Shown: piece by piece, positions 52,601 to 61,086 of the stretch
Layout: each line of letters begins with the position of its first letter
How positions within the stretch are numbered: position 1 is the first letter of the stretch
NCBI RefSeq assembly: GCF_011046245.1
Contig: NZ_CP049244.1
Location: forward strand, 62,001-126,000
DNA length: 64,000 nt
Direction: 5' to 3'
Source: Allorhizobium pseudoryzae
GTDB lineage: Bacteria; Pseudomonadota; Alphaproteobacteria; Rhizobiales; Rhizobiaceae
Program-made: the position numbers and the translations under genes
Notes under the pieces: model-generated
What the model was told of the DNA's origin: nothing
Databases searched by the model: none
The model's input: the letters and a program-made list of their open reading frames with translations, nothing else

Positions 52601-53616
52601 GCGGGTTCTCCCAGGTCTTGCGCAAGGTGCGGTGCAAGTGTTGTGGCGACGGTCTGAATGGCGCGCGCCACGACGCGCGGCAGGAGCTCGATCTTGTAGC
52701 GATTGCCGCCATGCGCGACGGCGCCGTCTACGGAATGGCCAACCGCCTGCCGGAGACCTTCGGCGGTGAGCGGCTTCCCGACCAAGGCCTGCTCCACCGC
52801 CCTTGCCCGCCACGGCTTGGTGGCGACACCGCCGACCGCCACGCGAACATCCTTCATCGTGCGGCCGTCCGGTTCGAATTCCAGGCCGACGGCGGCACTC
52901 GCCGCCGCAAATTCATAGGACTGGCGGTCACGGACCTTGAGATAGAGCGAGTTCTTTGCGGCAGGAGAAGCCGGGACGGCGATGCCCGTAATCATCTCGC
53001 CTTGCTCCAGAACCGTCTCCCGGTCCGGTCGGTCCTCCGGCAGGAGGAAGAACGTGTCGATCGGGATGGTACGCCGATCCGTCTCGACCACCGCGTCGAA
53101 GGCGACGAGGGCAACGGCCAGATCGCCGTGATAGGTTGCGATGCAGTGCTCGCTCGTTCCGAGAACCGCATGGTTGCGCGTCACGCCGCCGATCGCGGCA
53201 CAGCCTGATCCCGGATTGCGCTTGTTGCAGTTCGGGAAGGTCACGGGATCACGGAAATACGGACAGCGCGTCCGCTGCAGAAGGTTTCCGCCAATGGTTG
53301 CCATATTGCGCAACTGGGCGGAGGCGGCGAGCGCCAATGACTGCGATAGTGCCGGACAGAGCGCCGAGAGGCCGGCATGATCCGCAACCGCGCTCATTTT
53401 TGCAAGCGTCCCGATGCGGGCGCCCGAAGCATCAACGCTGATGGTGTCCAGGCCTTGCAGACTGAGGATATCGACGACGGTCTGCGGCGTTTCCACGCCG
53501 CATTTTGCCAGGTCGAGCAGCGTCGTGCCGCCTGCCAGGATGCGTCCACCCTCGGCAGCGGCCTGCTGGCTGGCGTCGGCCAGGGAGGTGGCGCGTGAAT
53601 AGGAGAAATCAAGCAT
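52597..53616 (-). CDS. paoB: Aldehyde oxidoreductase FAD-binding subunit with extra iron-sulfur insertion
   Basis: 339 residues. FAD-binding motifs are GGRILAGGTTLLDLAK and NMATIGGNLLQRTRCPYFRDP. The insertion with cysteines at 118, 130, 139 and 158 (CPYFRDPVTFPNCNKRNPGSGC and SEHCIATYHGDL) is that of PaoB-like proteins, where it holds a [4Fe-4S] cluster not found in ordinary xanthine dehydrogenases. Start at 53616 overlaps the stop of the 2Fe-2S subunit; the frame upstream is not coding in this sense. Confidence 0.92.
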   Translation of the reverse strand: MLDFSYSRATSLADASQQAAAEGGRILAGGTTLLDLAKCGVETPQTVVDILSLQGLDTISVDASGARIGTLAKMSAVADHAGLSALCPALSQSLALAASAQLRNMATIGGNLLQRTRCPYFRDPVTFPNCNKRNPGSGCAAIGGVTRNHAVLGTSEHCIATYHGDLAVALVAFDAVVETDRRTIPIDTFFLLPEDRPDRETVLEQGEMITGIAVPASPAAKNSLYLKVRDRQSYEFAAASAAVGLEFEPDGRTMKDVRVAVGGVATKPWRARAVEQALVGKPLTAEGLRQAVGHSVDGAVAHGGNRYKIELLPRVVARAIQTVATTLAPHLAQDLGEPA

Positions 53617-54088
53617 CGGCCATCTCCGCGGCTTGCCGCACGGCGGCGACGATGTTGTTGTAGGCCCCGCAGCGACAGAGGTTGCCGGACATGTATTCGC
53701 GGATCTCTTCGTCTGAGCCTGCATGTCCTTCGCGAATGCAGGCCACCGCGGACATGATCTGGCCCGGCGTGCAGTAACCGCACTGGAAGGCATCGTTTTC
53801 CATGAAGGCAGCCTGAACCGGATGCAGCTCGCCGGCCTCCGGCGCAAGCCCTTCGATCGTGGTGATGACGTGGCCTTCCGCCTGAGCCGCCAGCATCAGG
53901 CAGGACAGCACACGTTTGCCATCGACATGGCAGGTGCAGGCCCCGCATTGGCCCTGATCGCACCCCTTCTTGGTGCCCGTCAGGCCGACATGGTCGCGTA
54001 GCGCATCCAGCAGTGTGACGCGAGGCTCGACCTCGACGTCATATCGTCGATCGTTGATGTCCAGCGACAGTGTTATGGTCCGTGTCAT
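53609..54088 (-). CDS. paoA: Aldehyde oxidoreductase 2Fe-2S subunit
   Basis: 159 residues with the two [2Fe-2S] domains of this family: ferredoxin-type cysteines 43, 48, 51 and 63 (GCDQGQCGACTCHVDGK) and helical-domain cysteines 103, 106, 138 and 140 (QCGYCTPGQ, NLCRCGAYNN). It begins TRTITLSLDINDRRYDVEV with no Tat signal, whereas E. coli PaoA has one. The start at 54088 matches the family; the longer frame to 54247 crosses the regulatory region. Confidence 0.94.
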   Translation of the reverse strand: MTRTITLSLDINDRRYDVEVEPRVTLLDALRDHVGLTGTKKGCDQGQCGACTCHVDGKRVLSCLMLAAQAEGHVITTIEGLAPEAGELHPVQAAFMENDAFQCGYCTPGQIMSAVACIREGHAGSDEEIREYMSGNLCRCGAYNNIVAAVRQAAEMADA

Positions 54089-54250
54089 GATAAGCTCCTG
54101 CTTGTCGTCACGAATGCAATAATCTTTGGGGCGGGTGGGCTGGCCGGAACGCGGCCAGCGCCTAGGTGAAGATGAGCAAGGGCAACCGTCCAATTCGGCA
54201 TGACATCCGGCCCCCTCATGGCTTAAGGAGTGTGAGGTGCCCCACATAAG

Positions 54251-54264
54251 CGGAGGCGCCTCCG
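54251..54264. promoter_or_regulatory. Perfect palindrome between the pao operon and tetR, likely TetR operator
   Basis: CGGAGGCGCCTCCG is a perfect 14-bp palindrome, with AAG/TTT on the flanks. It lies in the roughly 200-bp region shared by the divergent paoA and TetR-family genes and only about 20 bases before the tetR start. Size and position are typical of TetR self-operators. Confidence 0.68.
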
Positions 54265-54284
54265 TTTAACCTAATGGCTTGTGC

Positions 54285-54914
54285 ATGTTCGTCAAGCCCT
54301 TGTGTGCTGGAGCGTTGGAATTGGCCTCACCCGAGCCGGAAAAAGCACCGCGTCTGCGGGCCGATGCGCGGCGCAACCGCGACCGGCTGATCCAGGCGGC
54401 GGCGGAGGCCTTCGCAGAACGCGGCGCCGGAGCATCTCTGGAAGACATTGCCAAACGTGCCGGCGTCGGCATCGGCACGCTCTACCGGCATTTTCCGACA
54501 CGCGAACATTTGGTCGAGGTGGTCTATCGGCGCGAACTGGAACTGCTTGCCGAAGCAGCCGAGCACTTGGCCGCGGAAAAGGCACCGGACGAGGCCCTGG
54601 AAGACTGGATGTACCGTTTCGTCAATTACATGGCGACGAAACGCGGCATGGCGAACAGCCTGAAATTGCTGATCGTCTCCAATGCGGCACTCTTTTCGGA
54701 TGGGTCCGCGCTGCTGCGAGGCGCCTTCGCCGCCCTGATCGCCAAGGCGATCAAGGCCGGCACGATCCGTTCCGACGTCGAGACGGAAGATGTTCTGCAC
54801 GCGCTCTCCAGCATCTATTCCATTCCGGACACACCACAATGGCGCGAACGCGCCAACCGGCTGATCGGGCTTCTCATGGACGGTCTGCGTCACCGACGCC
54901 CACCATCGGCCTAA
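54285..54914 (+). CDS. TetR/AcrR-family regulator
   Basis: About 209 residues. The helix-turn-helix domain (about 30-75) reads RRNRDRLIQAAAEAFAERG, then LEDIAKRAGVGIGTLYRHFPTREHLVEVVYR, the usual TetR pattern; a helical ligand-binding domain follows. The start could be TTG 54279 or ATG 54285; no strong ribosome site is present, so I give the ATG. It is divergent from the pao operon and presumably represses it. Aldehyde-responsive induction would be reasonable but is inference. Confidence 0.86.
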   Translation: MFVKPLCAGALELASPEPEKAPRLRADARRNRDRLIQAAAEAFAERGAGASLEDIAKRAGVGIGTLYRHFPTREHLVEVVYRRELELLAEAAEHLAAEKAPDEALEDWMYRFVNYMATKRGMANSLKLLIVSNAALFSDGSALLRGAFAALIAKAIKAGTIRSDVETEDVLHALSSIYSIPDTPQWRERANRLIGLLMDGLRHRRPPSA

Positions 54915-54925
54915 TCCTCCACCCT

Positions 54926-55648
54926 CTACAGGATCTGCTCGAAGGCGATCACGTTCAGCATGGCCTCCTGCGCCTCGTCCTCGTGCGCCCGTTCGATGGC
55001 TACGACCAGATCGCGGTGCAGGGACAGGAAGGGCAGAAGGTCGGCATCCTGCGGCTGGTTGACCGGTTTCAGGTAGGCAAAGGCATGCGACAGTTCGATC
55101 ACGCCGTTCAAGCCGCGGATGAACGGGTTTCGCGACGCCTCGGCAATGATGCGGTGAAGCTCGAAATCCGCAACGCAGAAATTGCTCGCCTGATCGAGCG
55201 ACATCTCCATCTGCTGGATCCAGTAGCGCATCAGGCGCACCTGCTCGGGGCTGCGGCGGCTCGCGGCATGGGCGGCACCCAGCGGTTCCAATGAGCGGCG
55301 CACCTCGCCGAGCCCCGTCAGGAATTCCCGGTCCGGCGGCGCCGTTAGATGCCAGGCAAGCACCTGCGGATCATAAAGGTTCCAGCGGCTTTTCTTGGCC
55401 ACCTTGGTGCCAACCTTCGGGCGTGCTTCCAGAAGCCCCTTGGCCTCCAGCGTCTTCAGCGCCTCCCTCAAAACGGTCCGCGAAACTCCGAACTCATCCA
55501 TCAGCGCGGCATCGTTGGGAAGCGTACTGCCAATCGGAAAATGGCCGGAGATAACCCCGGCCCCGATTTCATGGATGACACGCGACTGGAAATTGCGTGC
55601 CACCGTTCGCTCGGTCAGGGAGCGAAGAAGGCTCCCCGGCTCGATCAT
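54926..55648 (-). CDS. FadR-family GntR regulator of the galactofuranose-type importer
   Basis: 240 residues: winged helix (VISGHFPIGSTLPNDAALMDEFGVSRTVLREALKTLEAKGLLEARPKVGTKV, about 30-80) and FCD domain (VRRSLEPLGAAHAASRR, ADFELHRIIAEASRNPF, LHRDLVVAIERA). The ATG at 55648 overlaps the yjfF stop (ATGA), so it is the last gene of the importer operon and is co-expressed with it. A perfect FadR-type operator on the operon promoter at 60261-60275 suggests autoregulation of the whole unit. Confidence 0.9.
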   Translation of the reverse strand: MIEPGSLLRSLTERTVARNFQSRVIHEIGAGVISGHFPIGSTLPNDAALMDEFGVSRTVLREALKTLEAKGLLEARPKVGTKVAKKSRWNLYDPQVLAWHLTAPPDREFLTGLGEVRRSLEPLGAAHAASRRSPEQVRLMRYWIQQMEMSLDQASNFCVADFELHRIIAEASRNPFIRGLNGVIELSHAFAYLKPVNQPQDADLLPFLSLHRDLVVAIERAHEDEAQEAMLNVIAFEQIL

Positions 55649-56625
55649 GCAGGGGCTCGCTTCATCCGTTTCCCGCGTCCTTGGGCAGAAAACACGAGCT
55701 TCTGCAGCAGGATGAACATGAACAGCAGGAGGCCGATCGCAATCTTGGTCCACCAGCTCGACAGGGTTCCGTCAAACACGATGTAGGTCTGGACCAATCC
55801 TTGCAACATCACGCCGATGAGTGTCCCGAAAATAAAGCCATAACCGCCGGTCAGCAGCGTCCCGCCGATCACCACCGCGGCGATCGCATCAAGCTCCATG
55901 CCGACCGCCGCCAGCGGATAACCGGAGGAGGTGTAGAGCGAATAAACGATGCCTGCAAGGCCGCCCAGGAAGGACGCGAGCGCATAGATGCCGATCGTTG
56001 TCCGCGCCACGGGAACCCCCATGAGAGCCGCCGACGTGGGGTTGCCGCCGAGTGCATACACGTAGGATCCGAAGCGGGTCTTGTGGGCGATGATGCCGCC
56101 GATAAGGAAGACGAAGAGCATCAGAAGCCCGATCGCGCTCAGTCGCCCGCCGCCCGGAAGCCGGTAATAGAGCCCGGAGATGGCGCGGTAGACATCATGG
56201 TCGATCGGGATCGAATCCTGCGTCAGGATCGAGGCGAGGCCACGCGCCATGAACATGCCGGCCAGCGTCACGATGAAGGGCGGCACGCGCAGGAAGTGGA
56301 TCGCCGCCCCCATGCAGGCCCCGAAGGCGGCCGAGATGGTGAGCACAATCACGAAGGCCGCCATCGGGTGGATGCCCAGTTTGGAGACAAGCACTGCCAC
56401 CAGAACGCCTGCCAGGCCGACAACCGCGCCGACCGAGAGATCGATGCCGCCCGAGATGATGACGAAGGTGGCGCCCACGGCGGCAATGCCGAGAAAGGCA
56501 TTGTCTGTCAGGAAATTGCCGAGCACACGGGTGGACCACATGCTGGGATACTGGCTGATGCAGATGGCGTAGGCGATGATGAAGATGATCGTGGTGGCGG
56601 CGAGAGGTCTGTAGCGCGGGTTCAT
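55645..56625 (-). CDS. yjfF: Galactofuranose-type ABC importer permease YjfF
   Basis: 326 residues, RbsC/YjfF class permease with about ten hydrophobic segments. Typical motifs are FVIISGGIDLSVGAVVGLAGVL, GLASILTQDSIPIDHDVY, ALGGNPTSAALMGVPVARTTIGIYALASF, and IAAVVIGGTLLTGGYGFIFGTLIGVM. The order ytfQ-ytfR-ytfT-yjfF is that of E. coli. One base separates it from ytfT upstream. Confidence 0.92.
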   Translation of the reverse strand: MNPRYRPLAATTIIFIIAYAICISQYPSMWSTRVLGNFLTDNAFLGIAAVGATFVIISGGIDLSVGAVVGLAGVLVAVLVSKLGIHPMAAFVIVLTISAAFGACMGAAIHFLRVPPFIVTLAGMFMARGLASILTQDSIPIDHDVYRAISGLYYRLPGGGRLSAIGLLMLFVFLIGGIIAHKTRFGSYVYALGGNPTSAALMGVPVARTTIGIYALASFLGGLAGIVYSLYTSSGYPLAAVGMELDAIAAVVIGGTLLTGGYGFIFGTLIGVMLQGLVQTYIVFDGTLSSWWTKIAIGLLLFMFILLQKLVFSAQGRGKRMKRAPA

Positions 56626-56626
56626 C

Positions 56627-57628
56627 TTACTTGCCCCTCGATGTCATGCGGCCAAAGCGGCGCGATACCACCTCGGCAACCCTGTCGGACTGCATGACGA
56701 GGATCAGGATGATGACGCTGGCCTTGACGATCAGGTTGAATTCCGGGGGAAGCCCCGAGACGAGGATGCCGGTGTTCATGGCCTGGATGATGACGGCTCC
56801 CAGCACCGACATGGGGATCGAGAAGCGTCCGCCCATCAGCGAAGTGCCACCGATGACGACGGCCAGGATCGCGTCCAGCTCCAGCCACAGGCCGGCATTG
56901 TTGGCATCCGCGCCACGAATATCGGCAGCCGCAATGACACCGGCGACCGCAGCACAGCAGCCGCCGAAGGCATAGAGGCCCAGAATGACCGTGCGGGAGC
57001 GAAGGCCGGTATAGTTGGCGGCGGACAGATTGGTGCCGATCGCCTCGACGAAGAGGCCGATGGCGGTGCGCCGCATCACCAGATGGGCGGCGATCATCAG
57101 GACCAGCGCAATCACGGCGGGCATCGGCAGGCCGAGCACCGAACCCGTACCGACGAAGATGAGGGCGGGATCGGAAAAGGTGACGATCGAGCCTTCGGTG
57201 ATCAACTGCGCCACGCCACGCCCGGCCACCATGAGCACCAGAGTCGCGACGAAGGGCTGAATGCCGAGGAAGGCGACGAGCGAACCGTTCCACAGGCCGC
57301 AGGCGAGCCCGACCAGAAGCGCCGCGACCAGCGTGACGATCAGCGGCTGACCGGCGACGGCAGACGTGGCGGCGACCGCACCGGCAACCGCCATGACGGC
57401 GCCGACGGAGAGATCAACGCCGCGCGTGGCGATGATGGCCGTCATGCCGATCGCAAGGATCGCGACCGGCGCGCCGCGATTGATGACATCGATCAGGCTG
57501 CCGAACAGCCGCCCGTCCTGCCAGGTAACATTGAAGAAGCCCGGAAAAACCATCCAGTTCAGTGCCAGGATGAAGGCCAGCGCCAAAAGCTGTGGCTTGG
57601 CGAAGTCGCTGAGGTTCAGGCGTTTCAT
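56627..57628 (-). CDS. ytfT: Galactofuranose-type ABC importer permease YtfT
   Basis: 333 residues. Hydrophobic segments and family motifs IGMTAIIATRGVDLSVGAVMAVAGAVAATSA, GLACGLWNGSLVAFLGIQPFVATLVLM, and ILAVVIGGTSLMGGRFSIPMSVLGAVIIQAMNTGIL. Its start overlaps the ytfR stop by four bases. It forms the membrane pore together with YjfF. Confidence 0.92.
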   Translation of the reverse strand: MKRLNLSDFAKPQLLALAFILALNWMVFPGFFNVTWQDGRLFGSLIDVINRGAPVAILAIGMTAIIATRGVDLSVGAVMAVAGAVAATSAVAGQPLIVTLVAALLVGLACGLWNGSLVAFLGIQPFVATLVLMVAGRGVAQLITEGSIVTFSDPALIFVGTGSVLGLPMPAVIALVLMIAAHLVMRRTAIGLFVEAIGTNLSAANYTGLRSRTVILGLYAFGGCCAAVAGVIAAADIRGADANNAGLWLELDAILAVVIGGTSLMGGRFSIPMSVLGAVIIQAMNTGILVSGLPPEFNLIVKASVIILILVMQSDRVAEVVSRRFGRMTSRGK

Positions 57629-59157
57629 GCGTGCACCTCCGCCACCGGCTCGCCCGCCTGTCCGGCGATGCTCTGGACAATCTTCGACGGCGTGATATCG
57701 GCGCCCTCCAATTCGGCGACCAGCGCCCGGTCGCGCATCACCACGACGCGCGAGGAATAGCTGACGATCTCGTCCAGTTCAGAGGAAATGACGACGAGGG
57801 CAAGCCCGTCCTCGCGCAGGCGGCTGATCATGCGGACGATTTCCGCATGGGCGCCGACATCGATACCGCGTGTCGGCTCGTCGAGGATGAGGAAGCGCGG
57901 ATCGGTCGCCAGCCAGCGGGCGAGGATCACCTTCTGCTGGTTACCGCCTGACAGAAGCTTGACGGGCAGATCGGCCGAGGCTGTGCGGATGTCGAGCGCC
58001 TCGATGAAGTTGCCGGCAATTTCCATCTGTTCGTCGCGGTTGAGCGCCTTGAACCAGCCGAGCCGTGCCTGCATGGCAATGACGATGTTTTCGCGCACGG
58101 AAAGCTCGCCAAAAATGCCGTCGGCCTTGCGATCCTCGGGGCAGAAGCCGAAACCGAGATCCACCGCCTCGCGGGCGGAGCGCACCACCCGCTCTTCGCC
58201 ATCGATATGCAGCGCGCCGCTATCGGCGATGTCGATGCCGAACATCAGGCGCGCCATCTCCGTGCGGCCCGATCCGAGGAGGCCGGCGACGCCGACGACT
58301 TCGCCCTTTCGGATTTCGAGGTCGATCGGCTGCACCTTGCCGGTCAGCCCCAGTTGGCGCACCGTCATCAGGGTCTCGCCGCCTTCGGCCTGCCCTTCCA
58401 CCGGTGTATGGTGATGCTGAACCAGATCCTTGCCCAGCATCATGCGCACAAGGCTCGTCCGATCCAGGCTGTCGATGGTTTCCGTGCCAATCAGGGAGCC
58501 GTTGCGCAGGACCGTGACGCGATCCGAAAGCTCGAAGACCTGATCGAGGAAATGGGTGATGAAGACGATGGCAAGGCCGCGCGCCTTCAGGGATCGTATG
58601 ATCTGAAAGAGTTTGTCCACCTCGTGGCGGTCGAGGCTGGCGGTCGGCTCGTCGAGGATCAGCACCTTGCCGGACAGTTCGACGGCACGAGCAATGGCAA
58701 CGATCTGCTGAACGGCGACGGAATAGGTCGAAAGCTCGGCGTGGACATCGATATCGAGGCCGTAGCGGGACAGAACCTCGCGTGCCATCTCGGCGGTCGC
58801 CCGGCTATTGACAAGGCCGGCGGTCGTCGGCTGGCGCCCGATGAACAGATTGTCGCTCACCGTCATGTTCGGCAGGAGGTTGACCTCCTGATACACCGTC
58901 CCGATGCCAAGCGACTGGGCCTGCTGCGGCGTTGTGAAGGAAACAGGCTGCCCCTCGAGGTGTATCGTGCCACCATCCGGGATATAGGCACCGGTGACGA
59001 TCTTGATGAGGGTTGATTTGCCGGCGCCGTTCTCGCCCAGAAGCGCATGCACTTCCCCGCGCCGGAAACTGATGTCGACACCCTTCAGCGCCGCATGATT
59101 GCCGAACGTCTTGATGATGCCCCTGGCTTCGAGCACCACCTCATTGTCTGTTGTCAT
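57625..59157 (-). CDS. ytfR: Galactofuranose-type ABC importer ATPase YtfR (two nucleotide-binding domains)
   Basis: 510 residues in the RbsA/YtfR/MglA class with two ATP-binding domains. The first has GENGAGKSTLIKIVTG and ILDEPTASLDRHEV; the second has GLLGSGRTEMARLMFG (a degenerate Walker A, normal for this class) and LLSGGNQQKVILARWL with LDEPTRGIDVGAHAE. The start reads TTDNEVVLEARGI. A gap of about 100 bp separates it from ytfQ. Confidence 0.94.
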   Translation of the reverse strand: MTTDNEVVLEARGIIKTFGNHAALKGVDISFRRGEVHALLGENGAGKSTLIKIVTGAYIPDGGTIHLEGQPVSFTTPQQAQSLGIGTVYQEVNLLPNMTVSDNLFIGRQPTTAGLVNSRATAEMAREVLSRYGLDIDVHAELSTYSVAVQQIVAIARAVELSGKVLILDEPTASLDRHEVDKLFQIIRSLKARGLAIVFITHFLDQVFELSDRVTVLRNGSLIGTETIDSLDRTSLVRMMLGKDLVQHHHTPVEGQAEGGETLMTVRQLGLTGKVQPIDLEIRKGEVVGVAGLLGSGRTEMARLMFGIDIADSGALHIDGEERVVRSAREAVDLGFGFCPEDRKADGIFGELSVRENIVIAMQARLGWFKALNRDEQMEIAGNFIEALDIRTASADLPVKLLSGGNQQKVILARWLATDPRFLILDEPTRGIDVGAHAEIVRMISRLREDGLALVVISSELDEIVSYSSRVVVMRDRALVAELEGADITPSKIVQSIAGQAGEPVAEVHA

Positions 59158-59218
59158 TGTTTTTCACGCCCACCCGTCATGCATCTTCAGGTTTGCCAAA
59201 GGCCAACCGAAATTGGAA

Positions 59219-59244
59219 GACGGGACCGCCCGAGCGGTCCCGTC
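59219..59244 (-). terminator. Strong GC hairpin between ytfQ and ytfR
   Basis: GACGGGACCGC-CCGA-GCGGTCCCGTC is a perfect 11-bp stem starting 12 bases after the ytfQ stop on the minus strand. Only weak T content follows, so it is more a partial terminator or mRNA-protecting hairpin, giving excess binding protein. Confidence 0.72.
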
Positions 59245-59256
59245 CGATGCCGTGGC

Positions 59257-60219
59257 TCAGTAGCCGAGGCCCTTGCGGCGCTCGTATTCACCCTTCGGAT
59301 CGTCCTTGGGGGTGTAGAGCTTCGACTCGGTGACGATGAACTTTTCCGGCTGCTTGCCGCTCTTCAGGTAGGCGTCCAGCGCGTCGAAGGCCGGGCCTGC
59401 CATGTTGGGGGTCAGCTCGACGGTGGCGTTGGCCTCACCCTTCATCATCGCGGCAAAGATATCCGGAACCGCGTCGATGGAGACGACGAGGATATCCGTG
59501 CCCGGCTTCAGGCCGGCATCCTTGATCGCCTGGATGGCGCCGACAGCCATGTCATCATTGTGGGCATACATGGCGCAGATGTTCTTGCCGCCATTTTCCG
59601 CCTTCAGGAAGCCTTCCATGACTTCCTTGCCCTTCGAGCGGGTGAAGTCACCGGTCTGGCTGCGCACGATGCTGATGTTCTTGCTGGAGGCGATCGCTTC
59701 CTCAAAGCCCTTCTTGCGGTTGATCGCCGGCGTGGAGCCAACGGTCCCCTGAAGTTCGACCACGCGGCAATCCTTGGAGCCGACGGTCTTGGCCAGCCAT
59801 TCGCCGGCAACGCGGCCTTCCTTCACCTGATCGGATGCAACCGATGTGAGGTAAAGGTCCTGGGGCGCGTCAACACCGCGGTCGAGCAGCACGACCGGGA
59901 TCTTGGCTTCCTTGGCTTCCTTCAGCACCTCTTCCCAGCCGGTCGCAACCACCGGAGCGACGAGGATGGCATCAACGCCCTGGGCGATGAAACCGCGCAG
60001 TGCCTTGATCTGGTTTTCCTGCTTCTGCTGCGCATCGGCAAACTTCAGCGTCACGCCGCGCTTTTCAGCTTCCTGCTTGGTGACCGAGGTTTCGGCGGCG
60101 CGCCAACCGGATTCCGAGCCGATCTGCGAAAAGCCGACCGTCAGATTGGCAGCGGATGCTGCAGTGCAGCACAATGCGATCATGCTTGCGCTCAGCGCAA
60201 GCTTGCGTACGATATTCAT
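59257..60219 (-). CDS. ytfQ: Galactofuranose-type ABC importer binding protein YtfQ
   Basis: 320 residues, family-2 (RbsB-type) periplasmic binding protein. Signal peptide MNIVRKLALSASMIALCC, cleavage near ASAAN. The mature start LTVGFSQIGSESGWRAAET is a hallmark of YtfQ, as are VDAILVAPVVATGWEEVLKEAKEAKIPVVLLDRGV and YAHNDDMAVGAIQAIKDAGLKPG. E. coli YtfQ binds galactofuranose; the same substrate is likely but not proven. Good AGGGAGGA before the start. Confidence 0.93.
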   Translation of the reverse strand: MNIVRKLALSASMIALCCTAASAANLTVGFSQIGSESGWRAAETSVTKQEAEKRGVTLKFADAQQKQENQIKALRGFIAQGVDAILVAPVVATGWEEVLKEAKEAKIPVVLLDRGVDAPQDLYLTSVASDQVKEGRVAGEWLAKTVGSKDCRVVELQGTVGSTPAINRKKGFEEAIASSKNISIVRSQTGDFTRSKGKEVMEGFLKAENGGKNICAMYAHNDDMAVGAIQAIKDAGLKPGTDILVVSIDAVPDIFAAMMKGEANATVELTPNMAGPAFDALDAYLKSGKQPEKFIVTESKLYTPKDDPKGEYERRKGLGY

Positions 60220-60260
60220 GATGTCCTCCCTGAAAAGACGCCGCCTCCACGGCGTCTGCG

Positions 60261-60298
60261 AATAGTACTACTATTGCGTCAGGCGGTTGTAAAGTCAA
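60261..60298 (-). promoter_or_regulatory. ytfQ operon promoter with a perfect FadR-type operator on the -10
   Basis: On the minus strand TTGACT (60298-60293) and AATAGT (60275-60270) are exactly 17 bp apart. The -10 is part of the perfect palindrome AATAGTA-C-TACTATT (60261-60275), whose core TAGTACTACTA matches TNGTNNNACNA at every fixed position. A repressor here would block RNA polymerase. Confidence 0.68.
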
Positions 60299-60392
60299 AA
60301 AGTACGATTATATTTTGTGCATTGCAGCATAAAGGAATGACACAAATGGAGGACGCAGGCGCCCGGAACGGCCCGCGCCCTTCCGCAAAAGC

Positions 60393-60911
60393 TTAGCGGA
60401 TAACGCCGCAGGCCAGACGCTGTCCGGCATCTCCCGACGGCTGGCTCTTGTAGTCATCCCGCTTCGCATGCACCATCAGCGCGCGACCGATGACACCCGT
60501 CTCGTTCTTGTCCAGCGAGATCATCGGATTGTGGATTTCCGTCCGCAGGACGCCATCCGTCCCGACATACTGATTCGGCATATCGCCCGCATGCGGACCA
60601 TCGGCCGACTGATAGCCATGTGCCTTCGAACCAGGGTTGAAATGACCACCCGCCGATTCATGCTGGGTCGAGGCATCGCATTCGCCGGTTTCATGCACGT
60701 GGACAGCCACCCATTGCTCGGCCGGCAAGCCGCTGATCTCCATCCGGATGAGCACGCCGCCAGCCGCAGCCGCGGTCAGTTCCGCCGTGCCGGCCTGCTC
60801 GCCCTTCGCATCGACGAACTTCGCCGAGGACGGAGCGGTGTCCTGTCCCAAGGCAGTACCTCCCGACATCAGAGCGAACATGGCCGCCGCCGTTATGATT
60901 TTGCTTTTCAT
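60393..60911 (-). CDS. sodC: Superoxide dismutase [Cu-Zn], periplasmic
   Basis: 172 residues. Signal peptide MKSKIITAAAMFALMSGGTALGQ. Copper ligands are in VAVHVHETGECD; the zinc and bridging region is GGHFNPGSKAHGYQSADGPHAGDMPN; the disulfide cysteines are in GECD and LACGVIR; MVHAKRDDYKSQPSGDAGQRLACGVIR closes the active-site channel with the conserved arginine. Start at 60911 gives the signal peptide; the frame further upstream is not needed. It protects the periplasm against superoxide. Single-gene unit. Confidence 0.94.
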   Translation of the reverse strand: MKSKIITAAAMFALMSGGTALGQDTAPSSAKFVDAKGEQAGTAELTAAAAGGVLIRMEISGLPAEQWVAVHVHETGECDASTQHESAGGHFNPGSKAHGYQSADGPHAGDMPNQYVGTDGVLRTEIHNPMISLDKNETGVIGRALMVHAKRDDYKSQPSGDAGQRLACGVIR

Positions 60912-61027
60912 CGATCGTCTCCTCTCTTGACGAGAGGGGAACTTCAGCCGGCAGGCACTGTTCCAGGCACACGCAGAAGGATCGATCACAACATGTCGCG
61001 ATCGATTGAAGACGCGGCTCGCGAAAA

Positions 61028-61051
61028 GAGCCCCGGCGAAGCCGGAGCCCT
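61028..61051 (-). terminator. Probable terminator of the SDR gene
   Basis: AGCCCCGGC-GAA-GCCGGAGCC is a GC-rich stem with one mismatch; on the minus strand it is followed by CTCTTTTCG. It lies about 40 bases after the SDR stop. Confidence 0.55.
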
Positions 61052-61086
61052 ATTCCATCCTCAATCTGTCGTCCGAGCATATCGCT

